The translations under genes were made by a program, and so were the position numbers. This document shows positions 16,735 through 24,562 of a stretch of 59,743 bases of DNA, piece by piece. A model generated the notes under the pieces. That model was not told the origin of the DNA and did no database searches. It worked only from the letters and a program-made list of their open reading frames with translations. Origin of the DNA: an uncultured Oscillospiraceae bacterium. Its GTDB lineage: Bacteria > Bacillota > Clostridia > Oscillospirales > Acutalibacteraceae. Location of the stretch: positions 1-59,743 of the forward strand of contig CAJUSM010000003.1 in the NCBI GenBank assembly GCA_910588935.1. Direction: 5' to 3'. Positions within the stretch are counted from its first letter, which is position 1. Each line of letters opens with the position of its first letter.

Positions 16735-18174
16735 TTAGTATTGCCGGCCCCAATAAAGCATATGCTTGGCAGGCTTGCCACAGCAGGCGCATACATCGCT
16801 GATGTGCTCCTCCTCAAAGGGGATGCAGCGGCTCTTCACGCCGCCGGTTTCCTCCTTCAGCTTGTCCTCGCAGGCGCTGTCCCCGCACCACATGGCCTTG
16901 ATAAAGCCAGGCTTGTTGGCGGCAATGTCCAAAAACTCTTCGTGGTTATGGGCCTCAAAAGTTTTGGCGTTCAGATTATCCAGGGCCTTGTGGAGCATGC
17001 TGTCGTGGATCACATCCAGCACGCTCGCGATGGTTTCGGCCAGATTGTCCAGCGGTGCGGGCCACTTGTCGCCGTTGTCCCGGCGCACCAGCATACACTG
17101 CCCCTGCTCTATATCTTTGGGGCCGATCTCAATGCGCAGCGGAACGCCCTGCATCTCGTACTGGGCAAATTTCCAGCCGGGAGAGTTGTCGGAGTCATCC
17201 AGCTTAACCCTGAGCGTTTCCGCGAGGCTGTCCCGCAGCTCGGCGGCTTTTTCCAGCACCCCGGGCTTATGCTGGGCAATAGGCACAATCACTGCCTGGA
17301 TGGGGGCAATGCGGGGCGGCAGCACCAGGCCGTTGTCGTCGCCATGCACCATAATCACCGCGCCTACCAGCCTGGTGCTCATGCCCCAAGAGGTTTGGTA
17401 GGGGGCGTGGAGCTGGTTGTCCCGCCCGGTGAAGGTAATGTCAAAGGCTTTGGAGAAGCCGTCGCCAAAGTAGTGGGTAGTGCCGCCCTGGAGAGCCACG
17501 CCGTTGTGCATCATAGGCTCCAGGGTGTAGGTGGCCTCGGCCCCGGCAAACTTCTCCTTCTCGGTCTTTTTGCCCACCACCGGGGGAATCGCCAGGGCGT
17601 CCCGGTAGACCTCCTCATAGACGCGAAGCATCTTTAAGGTGAATTCCTGGGCTTCCTCCGGGGTTTCATGCATGGTGTGGCCTTCTTGCCATAAAAACTC
17701 CATCCCACGCAGGAAAGGGCGGGTGGTTTTTTCCCACCGCACTACCGAGCACCATTGGTTATATAGCTTAGGCAAATCCCGGTAAGACTGAATTACCTTT
17801 TGGTAGTGTTCGCAGAACAGCACCTCGCTGGTGGGGCGGATGTAAAGCTTTTCGTTAAGCTCTTCGCCGCCCCCTTGGGTGACAACCGCGCATTCTGGGG
17901 CAAAGCCTTCGATATGGTCTTTTTCTTTCTGCAGCAGGCTTTCAGGAATAAGCATAGGCATGCAGACGTTTTGCACGCCCAGTTTTTTAAAGCGGGTGTC
18001 CATCTCCCGCTGGATATTCTCCCAAATGGCATAGCCGTAGGGCTCGTACACAATGCAGCCTTTTACGCTGGAATAGTCTGCCAGCTCTGCTTTTTTCACC
18101 ACGTCCGTGTACCATTGGGCAAAGTCCACGTCCATGGAGGTGATGTCTTCCACCATTTTTTTCTGTTGAGCCAT
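16735..18174 (-). CDS. proS: Prolyl-tRNA synthetase, short archaeal/eukaryal-like type
   Basis: 479 aa, the size of ProS lacking the bacterial editing insertion (INS). Class II motifs are visible: FKKLGVQNVCMPMLIPESLL (motif 1), RPTSEVLFCEHYQKVIQSYRDLPKLYNQWCSVVRWEKTTRPFLRGMEFLWQEGHT (motif 2), and an anticodon-binding domain from about residue 280. A C-terminal extension with CGDSACEDKLKEETGGVKSRCIPFEEE…CACCGK contains the Cys residues of the usual zinc-type C domain, ending WGRQY. It charges tRNA-Pro. No T-box leader was found upstream; a plain promoter lies 33-61 bases before the ATG. Confidence 0.97.
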   Translation of the reverse strand: MAQQKKMVEDITSMDVDFAQWYTDVVKKAELADYSSVKGCIVYEPYGYAIWENIQREMDTRFKKLGVQNVCMPMLIPESLLQKEKDHIEGFAPECAVVTQGGGEELNEKLYIRPTSEVLFCEHYQKVIQSYRDLPKLYNQWCSVVRWEKTTRPFLRGMEFLWQEGHTMHETPEEAQEFTLKMLRVYEEVYRDALAIPPVVGKKTEKEKFAGAEATYTLEPMMHNGVALQGGTTHYFGDGFSKAFDITFTGRDNQLHAPYQTSWGMSTRLVGAVIMVHGDDNGLVLPPRIAPIQAVIVPIAQHKPGVLEKAAELRDSLAETLRVKLDDSDNSPGWKFAQYEMQGVPLRIEIGPKDIEQGQCMLVRRDNGDKWPAPLDNLAETIASVLDVIHDSMLHKALDNLNAKTFEAHNHEEFLDIAANKPGFIKAMWCGDSACEDKLKEETGGVKSRCIPFEEEHISDVCACCGKPAKHMLYWGRQY

Positions 18175-18206
18175 GATGACCGTCCTCTCTTTTTCGCTTT
18201 CCCCCT

Positions 18207-18235
18207 ATTATAGCGGCAATGGCGGTGTTTTGCAA
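18207..18235 (-). promoter_or_regulatory. Promoter of proS
   Basis: Minus-strand -35 TTGCAA (plus 18230-18235), 17-base spacer, -10 TATAAT (plus 18207-18212), with the ATG 33 bases downstream and an AGAGAGGA RBS. The short leader leaves no space for a T-box. Confidence 0.8.
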
Positions 18236-18320
18236 GGAAATCCCGGGAAAAATTAAAGGAGGCTGGGATATAGGAGAAAAAGCTTAAAAAGAGCCAAGAA
18301 GCCAGGGTGCGAAATAAAAA

Positions 18321-18414
18321 GTTCGCCAGCCTTTCAAGGCTGCGGGGGTTTGAGGGCAGAGCCCTCAAGGTCTTGCCCTTGACCTTGCTGCAGGCGCGCA
18401 AAGCGCGCCTGCAG
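18321..18414. repeat. Hairpin-rich intergenic element with four consecutive inverted repeats
   Basis: Within 90 bases there are CAGCC/GGCTG (18327-18342), TTGAGGGC/GCCCTCAA (18350-18368), CAAGGTC/GACCTTG (18366-18387) and a perfect 12-bp pair CTGCAGGCGCGC/GCGCGCCTGCAG around AAA (18388-18414). No coding capacity is evident. The arrangement resembles the dispersed palindromic elements common in intergenic DNA of gut clostridia, inferred from memory. It lies between the proS promoter and the terminator of a broken VOC gene. Confidence 0.6.
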
Positions 18415-18477
18415 CCTTATAATAATCAAAAAAATCAGGATGCAATCCCGAAACCGAACCCAATTCCCTAACTCCCC

Positions 18478-18507
18478 AAAAAACCGCCCCTCCCAAAAAG
18501 AAGGGGC
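18478..18507 (-). terminator. Terminator downstream of the first VOC pseudogene
   Basis: Minus strand: GCCCCTTC pairs with GGAGGGGC (one wobble), then GGTTTTTT. Plus positions 18486-18493 and 18500-18507 form the arms, the T tract is plus 18478-18483. Confidence 0.75.
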
Positions 18508-18863
18508 AGCCCGAAAAAGCAAGCTTACGATTTTGTGAGAACCCCAGCTCGTTTCCATCAAGATCGGCTACAGTAAACTTCCTGGTACCCCAGGGCGTGT
18601 CCCAAATAGCCTCCACAACCGTAACCTTGTCCTTGAGCCGGTTCCATAGGGCGTCCACGCCCTCCACCTCGAAATTTTTCCTGCCTCCATGACAAATGCC
18701 GCCTTGTTCCGCCTAGCCGATGGAAAAGCAGGCCCCCGAGCCCTTGAAGTCGCAGCAGTTGGGGGGAGCTGTCTATCTCAAAGCCCAGTACCTGGGTGTA
18801 CCACTCTACAGAGCGCTGCAAATCACTTACTTCCAGCTTGATATGGGCCAGTTTACACTGCAA
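18508..18863 (-). pseudogene. VOC/glyoxalase family protein, frameshifted and with an in-frame stop
   Basis: Begins at a TTG (18863) after GGAGG with a normal VOC start (KLAHIKLEVSDLQRSVEWYTQVLGFEIDSSP), then the frame is lost at a run of six G/C near 18761-18766. The continuation in another frame reads CDFKGSGACFSIG-stop-AEQGGICHGGRKNFEVEGVDALWNRL and ends with the expected FTVADLDGNELGF. The stop is TAG at 18713-18715 where a Glu codon is plausible. Two independent lesions point to a real pseudogene. Original stop is not evident; the frame runs into the terminator. Function of the ancestor unknown (dioxygenase/glyoxalase/resistance superfamily). Confidence 0.8.
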
Positions 18864-18875
18864 GGCGAGCCTCCT

Positions 18876-19222
18876 TTACAGTATCAACGCTTTGCTGCCG
18901 TCCGGGTTCTGGAAGGTCAGTTCCAGTCCGCCCCAGCCGGCTGTCGCGGGCGGGGGGATATCCAGGCCCTCCGCCTTGATTTCCTCATACGTTTTCTGTA
19001 AGTCATCCGCGCTCAGCACGATAGTGACAAAGCCTGCGGCGGACTTTCCCCAAGCATTCTCGTTCCAACAGCAAATATAGCCGGCCTTTTCCGGGTCATC
19101 GATGTTCCAGCCGTCATAGAAGTTGTTCTCTACAAACACAGGATCCCGATGGATCGGTAAAAGTCCGCCAGGGCTTTTGGGCTCTTGGAGCTGATGTTGA
19201 CGCATTGAAAATTATTGATCAT
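18876..19222 (-). pseudogene. Second VOC/glyoxalase family gene with a frameshift
   Basis: ATG at 19222 with AAGGAAG upstream gives MINNFQCVNISSKSPKALADFYRSIG, then the frame breaks around 19140-19146; the rest, VFVENNFYDGWNIDDPEKAGYICCWNENAWG … GWGGLELTFQNPDG, is in the next frame to 18876. Restoring one base gives about 115 aa, a normal single VOC domain. It lies 12 bases upstream of the other broken VOC gene, in tandem. A sequencing error cannot be excluded for this single lesion. Confidence 0.75.
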
Positions 19223-19266
19223 ATAAATTCTTCCTTTTTTGGCAGGGCTCGCCGGAATGCGCATAC

Positions 19267-19300
19267 AAAAAAGCCCGGGCAGGAGCTCTGCCGCGGGCTC
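19267..19300 (-). terminator. Terminator of acpP
   Basis: Minus strand: AGCCCGCGGCAG folds with CTGCCCGGGCT around AGCTC, followed by TTTTTT. It starts 14 bases after the acpP stop. Confidence 0.8.
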
Positions 19301-19313
19301 ATAGCGGAGGGAT

Positions 19314-19547
19314 TCAATCTTTGGCGTGGCTCTCGATGTACTCCACCAGCGCCCCTACGGTTTTGATGTTCTCCACTTCCTCATCGGGAATCTCAACCTC
19401 AAAATCATCCTCAATGGTCATCAGCAGGTCTACCACATCCAGAGAATCCGCGCCTAGATCATCCTCCAGCAGGGTTTCAGCGGTGATCTCGCTTTCCTCT
19501 ACGCTAAACTGCTCGCTAAGAATTGCCTTAATTTTTTCTAGTACCAT
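19314..19547 (-). CDS. acpP: Acyl carrier protein
   Basis: 77 aa, acidic, with the 4'-phosphopantetheine site GADSLDVV (Ser35). Carries growing acyl chains for fatty acid synthesis as a thioester. Start MVLEKIKAILSEQFSVEESEI and end EYIESH are those of canonical Firmicute AcpP. AGGAGG is 8 bases upstream. It is monocistronic here: its own terminator follows and it is divergent from aroE; no fab genes adjoin it. Confidence 0.96.
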   Translation of the reverse strand: MVLEKIKAILSEQFSVEESEITAETLLEDDLGADSLDVVDLLMTIEDDFEVEIPDEEVENIKTVGALVEYIESHAKD

Positions 19548-19616
19548 CTTTGGTGCCTCCTAAAATATTATTCTGTTCCCATGTTTCCGGATCTGCCATC
19601 TGTCTTGAAAGGCCTA

Positions 19617-19646
19617 TGGACAAACCGGCTCGAATTGTGATATAAT
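19617..19646 (+). promoter_or_regulatory. Promoter of aroE-aroK
   Basis: Extended -10 TGATATAAT (TATAAT at 19641-19646) with -35-like TGGACA at 19617-19622, spacer 18. Leader of about 125 bases to the GTG start of aroE. Confidence 0.75.
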
Positions 19647-19777
19647 CACGAAAAAGATAGGGCCTTCAAATTTGCATGGCTCCGTACCGGTCCCTTCCAT
19701 TTTATTTACTGCACCCCGCTTTGTCAACCATGAATTCGAAAAAAAACCCATATCCCCCAAAAAAAGGAGACGATCCT

Positions 19778-20659
19778 GTGAAAAACCAGCGCGCGGCAGT
19801 TATTGGCCACCCAATTGGACACACCATGTCCCCGTTTATTCATCAAAGGCTTTTTGCCCTGTCTCATATTCCTATGGAGTACCAGGTGTTGGATGTGCCT
19901 GACCTAGCGGCTGCCATGCCGGTTTTGCGCCAGCTGGATTGTTTTAATATCACAATCCCCCATAAAAGGGCGATTATTCCCTACTTGGAGGGAATAGATG
20001 AGCCGGCGGCTCTCTGCGGCTCGGTTAATACCGTTGCTGTGCGGGAGGGCAGGCTGTATGGCTCTACCACAGACGGCCCGGGGGCCGCGGTGGCCTTGGC
20101 GGTGCAAGGGCTGGATTTTCGCCGGGATGTGGTAATTTTAGGCAACGGCGGGGCAGCCAGGGCAATTGCCTTTCAGGCTGCCCTCCAGCGGGAGAATTTC
20201 CATATCACTTTGGTACACCGGGCAGGCTCATATGAAAAGGCTTTGGCCTTAGCCAGTGAGCTGGGGGAATTTGCCAGAAGCCGAGGGGATAAAGATTTTC
20301 TCATTACAGTGCAAAGCTATGGAGAGCTGGAGCAGGATGTAACAGGACAATATGGACTATTGGTGAACACGACCAGCGTAGGCATGTACCCCCATGCGGA
20401 CGAAAGCCCGGTGAGCAAAGCAGTGGTTGCCAGAAGCAAGGCGGTGTTCGACGCGGTATTTAACCCCAGTAAAACCAAGCTTTTGGCATATGGGGAAAGC
20501 CTAGGAGTGCAAACGGTGGAAGGAATGGGGATGCTGGTATGTCAGGCTGCCTACTCTCACAAAATATGGTATAACACGGAATTTGAAAATGGGGATCTGC
20601 TTCAGCTAATCCATGATGCGAAGGCGGAGATGGCCCGGAAATTTGGGGGAGCAATATGA
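19778..20659 (+). CDS. aroE: Shikimate dehydrogenase
   Basis: 293 aa. Reduces 3-dehydroshikimate with NADPH. The shikimate site VIGHPIGHTMSPFIHQ is near the N-terminus, N-ITIPHKRAIIPYL carries the catalytic Lys, and the nucleotide fold starts at VVILGNGGAARAIAFQAAL; NTTSVGMYPHADESP is also diagnostic. A GTG start at 19778 is chosen because AAAGGAGA lies 8 bases upstream; more upstream ATGs in the frame have no RBS and sit in the leader. Its last 4 bases overlap aroK. Confidence 0.95.
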   Translation: MKNQRAAVIGHPIGHTMSPFIHQRLFALSHIPMEYQVLDVPDLAAAMPVLRQLDCFNITIPHKRAIIPYLEGIDEPAALCGSVNTVAVREGRLYGSTTDGPGAAVALAVQGLDFRRDVVILGNGGAARAIAFQAALQRENFHITLVHRAGSYEKALALASELGEFARSRGDKDFLITVQSYGELEQDVTGQYGLLVNTTSVGMYPHADESPVSKAVVARSKAVFDAVFNPSKTKLLAYGESLGVQTVEGMGMLVCQAAYSHKIWYNTEFENGDLLQLIHDAKAEMARKFGGAI

Positions 20660-21168
20660 GCGGCAATCTGATTCTCTGCGGGTTTATGGGCTGCGGTAAA
20701 ACCAGTGTGGGCCGGCGAACCGCCAAGCTGTTGGGGCTGGAATTCTGCGACCTGGACCAGTATATTCAGCAAAAATGGGGACTCTCTATTACGGAAATAT
20801 TTGCCCGGTATGGGGAAGAGGGGTTCCGCCAAAGGGAGTCTCAGGCAGTAAAAGAAGTTGCCCGGCTGCCTGGGCTGATTATTGCCAGCGGGGGCGGCAC
20901 AGTGCTGGCCGAGAAAAATGTAAAAGCATTTCACGAAAGCGGGGGGCACATTGTGTTTCTGGATACCCCTCTGCCCGCCTTGCAGGAGCGGCTAAAAAAT
21001 GATAAAAGGCGTCCCCTGCTCCAGGTGCCGGACCGCCGGAAGGTGATTGCGGAGCTGTACCATAAGCGGATTCCCCTGTACCGGGCCGCTGCAGATGTAA
21101 CGGTGAATGCCGGGGCTCCGCCGGTGGTAGTGGCCAAGCGGGTGGCGGCTTTGACAAAAAAACGGTAA
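20656..21168 (+). CDS. aroK: Shikimate kinase
   Basis: 170 aa P-loop kinase phosphorylating shikimate at the 3-hydroxyl. Walker A GFMGCGKTS at 9-17, shikimate-binding DLDQYIQQ and GEEGFRQRES, the GGG loop IASGGGTVL, and the LID arginines in KNDKRRPLL. ATGA overlap with aroE implies coupled translation. No obvious strong terminator follows, yet a new promoter starts 100 bases downstream for the next genes. Confidence 0.95.
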   Translation: MSGNLILCGFMGCGKTSVGRRTAKLLGLEFCDLDQYIQQKWGLSITEIFARYGEEGFRQRESQAVKEVARLPGLIIASGGGTVLAEKNVKAFHESGGHIVFLDTPLPALQERLKNDKRRPLLQVPDRRKVIAELYHKRIPLYRAAADVTVNAGAPPVVVAKRVAALTKKR

Positions 21169-21269
21169 AAGGCTTTTTGCGGGAGTTTTTCTCATTTCTT
21201 GCGGGCAGTGTTCTGAACTCCCCTTTTTCTGGGGGAAGGCGCTTTTTTCGTTTTTTCTTGAGAAAAATC

Positions 21270-21298
21270 TTGACAAGCCGCCCTGTTTAGGGTAAAAT
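21270..21298 (+). promoter_or_regulatory. Strong promoter of the aroF leader
   Basis: -35 TTGACA (21270-21275, perfect), 17-base spacer, -10 TAAAAT (21293-21298). Drives a leader of about 315 bases before aroF. Confidence 0.85.
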
Positions 21299-21365
21299 AG
21301 TACCGCGTTATAAGATTTAAGGGTTTGTGGGCCTGGATGGGCATAAGAACTTTGGGAGAGCCGTT

Positions 21366-21485
21366 ATGAACAATTGCTGTGGAAAACGATTTTATATCTG
21401 CTTTAGCCTGCGATTTACTCGGCAGGCTTTTTCTGCGTACAGCAATATAGACGACGGCAGCCCTGCTTTTCCTGCTATGCCTTAA
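21366..21485 (+). CDS. Candidate Phe/Tyr-rich leader peptide upstream of aroF
   Basis: A 39-codon ORF with ATG at 21366, stop TAA at 21483-21485 and GGGAG 7 bases before the ATG. It has five Phe and two Tyr; codons 8-13 read Arg-Phe-Tyr-Ile-Cys-Phe and directly precede a terminator-like hairpin that starts at 21405. It stands within the leader of the DAHP synthase gene, whose pathway ends in Phe and Tyr. This is what an attenuation leader peptide would look like, but it is longer than classic ones and the hairpin lies inside the ORF rather than after it. Coding status is inferred only. Confidence 0.45.
   Translation: MNNCCGKRFYICFSLRFTRQAFSAYSNIDDGSPAFPAMP
21405..21432 (+). terminator. First terminator-like hairpin in the aroF leader
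   Basis: AGCCTGC (21405-21411) pairs with GCAGGCT (21422-21428) and a run of five T ends at 21432. It lies within the candidate leader ORF, so a translating ribosome would prevent it from folding. Confidence 0.65.
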
Positions 21486-21531
21486 AGCCTAGCGCTTTTA
21501 GACAGATGCTGGGGAATATGGCGTTTTCTAC

Positions 21532-21558
21532 AGCGGAGCCGTCTGGCTCCGCTTTTTT
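21532..21558 (+). terminator. Second, strong terminator in the aroF leader
   Basis: Perfect 9-bp stem AGCGGAGCC/GGCTCCGCT with loop GTCT, followed by six T. Located 64 bases before the aroF ATG and downstream of its promoter, so it must be bypassed for aroF expression. Confidence 0.9.
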
Positions 21559-21621
21559 GTGTCTATGCCTTAGGCAAAGGCGTGGATACAGGCATTTTTA
21601 TATGGGAAAGGATGAAAAAAT

Positions 21622-22635
21622 ATGATTATTGTATTGAAAGCGGATCAGAGCCAAGAAAAGGTGGACGGCTTTATGAAAAAGCTTACGAACACCTACAATG
21701 TCCAGGTAAACACTTGGGTAGGCGCCCACAGCACTGTGTTGGGCCTGATCGGCGATACCACCGCCATTGACGATGAATATATTGCAGCCCAGGACGTGGT
21801 GGATTCGGTCCGCCGGGTGCAGGAACCCTACAAAAAGGCCAACCGGAAATTTCATCCGGAAGACACCGTAATAACTCTGCCTGGCGGCCAGCAGGTTGGC
21901 GGCGGAAAGCTGGCTTTAATCGCCGGCCCTTGCTCTGTAGAAAGCGAGGCCCAGATTTGCCATGTGGCAGAAAAGGTGAAAGCCTCTGGGGCTCAGTTTC
22001 TTCGGGGCGGCGCTTTTAAGCCCCGAACCTCTCCCTATGCCTTTCAGGGCATGAAAGCCGAAGGGCTGGAGCTGCTCTCTGAGGCCAAGAAAAAAACCGG
22101 TTTGCCAATTGTCACCGAAATTATGAGCATCGATCACCTGCCCTTATTTGAGGATGTGGATATTATCCAGGTAGGGGCCAGGAATATGCAGAATTTTGAG
22201 CTCTTGAAACAGCTGGGCAGGCTGAATAAGCCGATCCTCTTAAAGAGGGGCTTGGCCAATACCATTGAGGAGCTGCTGATGAGCGCAGAGTATATTATGG
22301 CCGAAGGCAATGAGCGGGTGATCCTCTGCGAGCGGGGAATACGCACCTATGAGACCATGACTAGGAATACACTGGATATTTCTGCTGTACCGGTAATCAA
22401 GCGCCTCTCTCACCTGCCTGTGGTGGTAGATCCCAGCCATGCCAGCGGCATTAACTGGCTCATCGAGCCTCTCGCTATCTCGGCTGCGGCCATTGGCGCC
22501 GATGGGCTGATCATTGAGGTGCACAATGACCCCAGCCATGCCCTTTGCGATGGGGCCCAGTCTATCACGCCTGCCCAGTTTGATTCCCTTGCAAAAAAGG
22601 TTTCCAAAATCTGGGAAACGGTGCATAACCTATGA
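21622..22635 (+). CDS. aroF: 3-deoxy-7-phosphoheptulonate (DAHP) synthase, type I-beta with regulatory N-domain
   Basis: 337 aa. Condenses PEP and erythrose 4-phosphate, first step to chorismate. Residues 1-75 form a ferredoxin-like regulatory domain (MIIVLKADQSQEKVDGFMKKL), as in the Thermotoga and Bacillus-like enzymes that sense Tyr/Phe or prephenate. The TIM barrel has LIAGPCSVES, FLRGGAFKPRTSPYAFQG, the metal-site Cys in that region, and VDPSHASG. AAAGGA precedes the ATG. Overlaps tyrA by ATGA. Expression probably controlled by the two-terminator leader upstream. Confidence 0.95.
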   Translation: MIIVLKADQSQEKVDGFMKKLTNTYNVQVNTWVGAHSTVLGLIGDTTAIDDEYIAAQDVVDSVRRVQEPYKKANRKFHPEDTVITLPGGQQVGGGKLALIAGPCSVESEAQICHVAEKVKASGAQFLRGGAFKPRTSPYAFQGMKAEGLELLSEAKKKTGLPIVTEIMSIDHLPLFEDVDIIQVGARNMQNFELLKQLGRLNKPILLKRGLANTIEELLMSAEYIMAEGNERVILCERGIRTYETMTRNTLDISAVPVIKRLSHLPVVVDPSHASGINWLIEPLAISAAAIGADGLIIEVHNDPSHALCDGAQSITPAQFDSLAKKVSKIWETVHNL

Positions 22636-23459
22636 AAATTGTAATTGTAGGCTTGGGGTTAATTGGCGGCTCCATTGCCAAGGCCCTTAGGCAGAACACC
22701 AGCCACCAGGTGCTGGGCATGGACCAAAACCAGGACTCCTTGTTGGATGCCTGCTCCTGCGGCGCCATTCACGGTAAGGCGGGATCTGAGGATTTAAAGT
22801 CTGCAGACCTGGTGTATTTATGTGTGTACCCAGAGGCAGCCTTGGAATTTGCTGCCAATTTTGGCCCGCTGCTAAAGGAAAACTGTATTTTAACCGATAC
22901 CTGCGGCATAAAATCTGCGCTTTGCGCTGGAATTGAGGCGCTGAGGGGTACAGGAAAGTATGTTTTCGTTCCAGGCCATCCAATGGCGGGCAAAGAGCGC
23001 AGCGGGTTTTCTGCCAGCGACCCCAGCATTTTTGTGGGGGCCTCTTATATTATCGCAGAGAGCGGCGGCCCTGCTTGGGCGGCAGAGCAGGTGGAAACCC
23101 TGGCCCTTGCCATGGGCTTTGGCAAAATTGTGCGCACAACACCCCAGCGCCACGACCAGATGATCGCCTTTACCTCTCAGGTGCCCCATGTATTGGCATG
23201 TGCCTATGTGCTTAGCCCTCAGTGCCAAGCACATCAGGGATTTTCCGCCGGCAGCTACCGGGATGTATCCCGAGTGGCGGATATCAATGACGCCCTGTGG
23301 ACAAGGCTCTTTCTCGATAACCAGGAGGCCCTGGTGAAGGAACTGGATGAGTTGGTAGGCAACCTCAGTCACTTCCGAAATCTTATATCTGCTGGAAAAA
23401 CAGCAGAACTGCAAAGCCTTCTCCACCAGGCCGGAGAGAGCAAGCGGCGGAACGGATAG
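22632..23459 (+). CDS. tyrA: Prephenate dehydrogenase
   Basis: 275 aa. Oxidatively decarboxylates prephenate to 4-hydroxyphenylpyruvate on the way to Tyr. N-terminal Rossmann IVIVGLGLIGGSIAKAL, then DTCGIKSAL, the active-site HPMAGKERSGF with conserved His, and the helical domain with QVPHVLACAYV and GSYRDVSRVAD. No ACT or chorismate mutase domain. Its ATG overlaps the aroF stop, so both are coupled; the pairing with DAHP synthase fits control by tyrosine. Confidence 0.94.
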   Translation: MKIVIVGLGLIGGSIAKALRQNTSHQVLGMDQNQDSLLDACSCGAIHGKAGSEDLKSADLVYLCVYPEAALEFAANFGPLLKENCILTDTCGIKSALCAGIEALRGTGKYVFVPGHPMAGKERSGFSASDPSIFVGASYIIAESGGPAWAAEQVETLALAMGFGKIVRTTPQRHDQMIAFTSQVPHVLACAYVLSPQCQAHQGFSAGSYRDVSRVADINDALWTRLFLDNQEALVKELDELVGNLSHFRNLISAGKTAELQSLLHQAGESKRRNG

Positions 23460-23491
23460 AAAAATCCAAAACAAAAAGGAGCGAGGGCAAG

Positions 23492-24562
23492 ATGACCATA
23501 GAAGTAAAAACATCCCAGTCTTATACAGTAATTGTAGAACGGGGGGCCATGAGCCGGGTGGGCGAGATCGCCCGAAAAAAAAAGCAAGCCGCGGCCAAGG
23601 CGATGGTAATCAGCGAAACCAATGTGTTCCCCCTCTATGGCGCCCAAGTAAAGGCTTCTCTGGAAACGGCAGGCTTTCAGGTAAGCTGCTTTATCTTTCC
23701 TGCCGGAGAAGAACATAAGCAGATGGCTACCGTATGCGATATGTACCAGGCTCTGGCTGAAAACAGCTTTACCCGTACCGACCTGGTGGTTACTTTGGGA
23801 GGCGGGGTTACTGGGGATATGGGGGGCTTTGCGGCAGCCACTTTCTTGCGGGGAATGGACTTTCTCCAAGTGCCTACCACCCTGGTCTCTCAGGCAGATG
23901 CCAGCGTGGGGGGCAAAACCGGGGTGGACCTGCCCTTTGGCAAGAACCTGGTAGGGGCGTTCCACCAGCCTATTGGGGTGGTTACCGATCCTTTGGCCCT
24001 GGCTACTTTGCCAAAGCATATCTTTAATGATGGCTTAGGCGAGGTGATTAAGCACGGATGCATTGCAGACAAAGAGCTTTTCCAGGCCTTGGAGCAAGGG
24101 GCGGCTCTGGACGATTTGGAGCAGGTGGTGGCCCGGTCGGTGGCAATTAAGCGGGATTTTGTAGAGGCGGATACCTTGGACACCGGCCGGAGGATGATCT
24201 TGAATTTTGGCCATACCTGCGGCCACGCCCTAGAGAAGCTTCACGATTTCCGGGGGCTCTCCCACGGGGAGGCGGTGGGCGTGGGCATGGTGCTGGCCTG
24301 CCAGGCCGGAGAGCGCCTGGGGATTACCCAGCCGGGAACAGGGGCCCGGATTAAGGCGGTGCTGGCAAAGTATGGCCTGCCCACAAGCACCAGTTTTACA
24401 CCAAAAGAAATTGTAGAGGCCACAGCTTTGGATAAAAAGAGCGATGGTGAAGCCCTGCGGCTGATTTTGCTCAAGGAAATAGGGGAAAGCCTGATTAACC
24501 CCATAAACAGGGAAGAGCTGCTCCAAGCCCTGCGGATAGGTGGAGAACAATGGCAAAGCTGA
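23492..24562 (+). CDS. aroB: 3-dehydroquinate synthase
   Basis: 356 aa. NAD-dependent cyclisation of DAHP to dehydroquinate. Diagnostic segments: VVTLGGGVTGDMGGFAAATFLRGMDFLQVPTTLVSQADASVGGKTGVD, NLVGAFHQP, GLGEVIKHGCI and the zinc histidines in NFGHTCGHALE and LSHGEAVGVGM. AAAAAGGAG lies upstream. Its last 13 bases overlap the next gene. Confidence 0.96.
   Translation: MTIEVKTSQSYTVIVERGAMSRVGEIARKKKQAAAKAMVISETNVFPLYGAQVKASLETAGFQVSCFIFPAGEEHKQMATVCDMYQALAENSFTRTDLVVTLGGGVTGDMGGFAAATFLRGMDFLQVPTTLVSQADASVGGKTGVDLPFGKNLVGAFHQPIGVVTDPLALATLPKHIFNDGLGEVIKHGCIADKELFQALEQGAALDDLEQVVARSVAIKRDFVEADTLDTGRRMILNFGHTCGHALEKLHDFRGLSHGEAVGVGMVLACQAGERLGITQPGTGARIKAVLAKYGLPTSTSFTPKEIVEATALDKKSDGEALRLILLKEIGESLINPINREELLQALRIGGEQWQS

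Noticed and set aside
18175..18300. T-box leader before proS.
   Set aside because: The promoter lies only 33-61 bases from the ATG and no antiterminator motif is present.
21300..21310. GTACCGCG at the start of the aroF leader resembles part of a T-box antiterminator motif.
   Set aside because: It lies at the very 5' end of the transcript, not beside the terminator, and the preceding GGTGG part and a specifier stem are absent.
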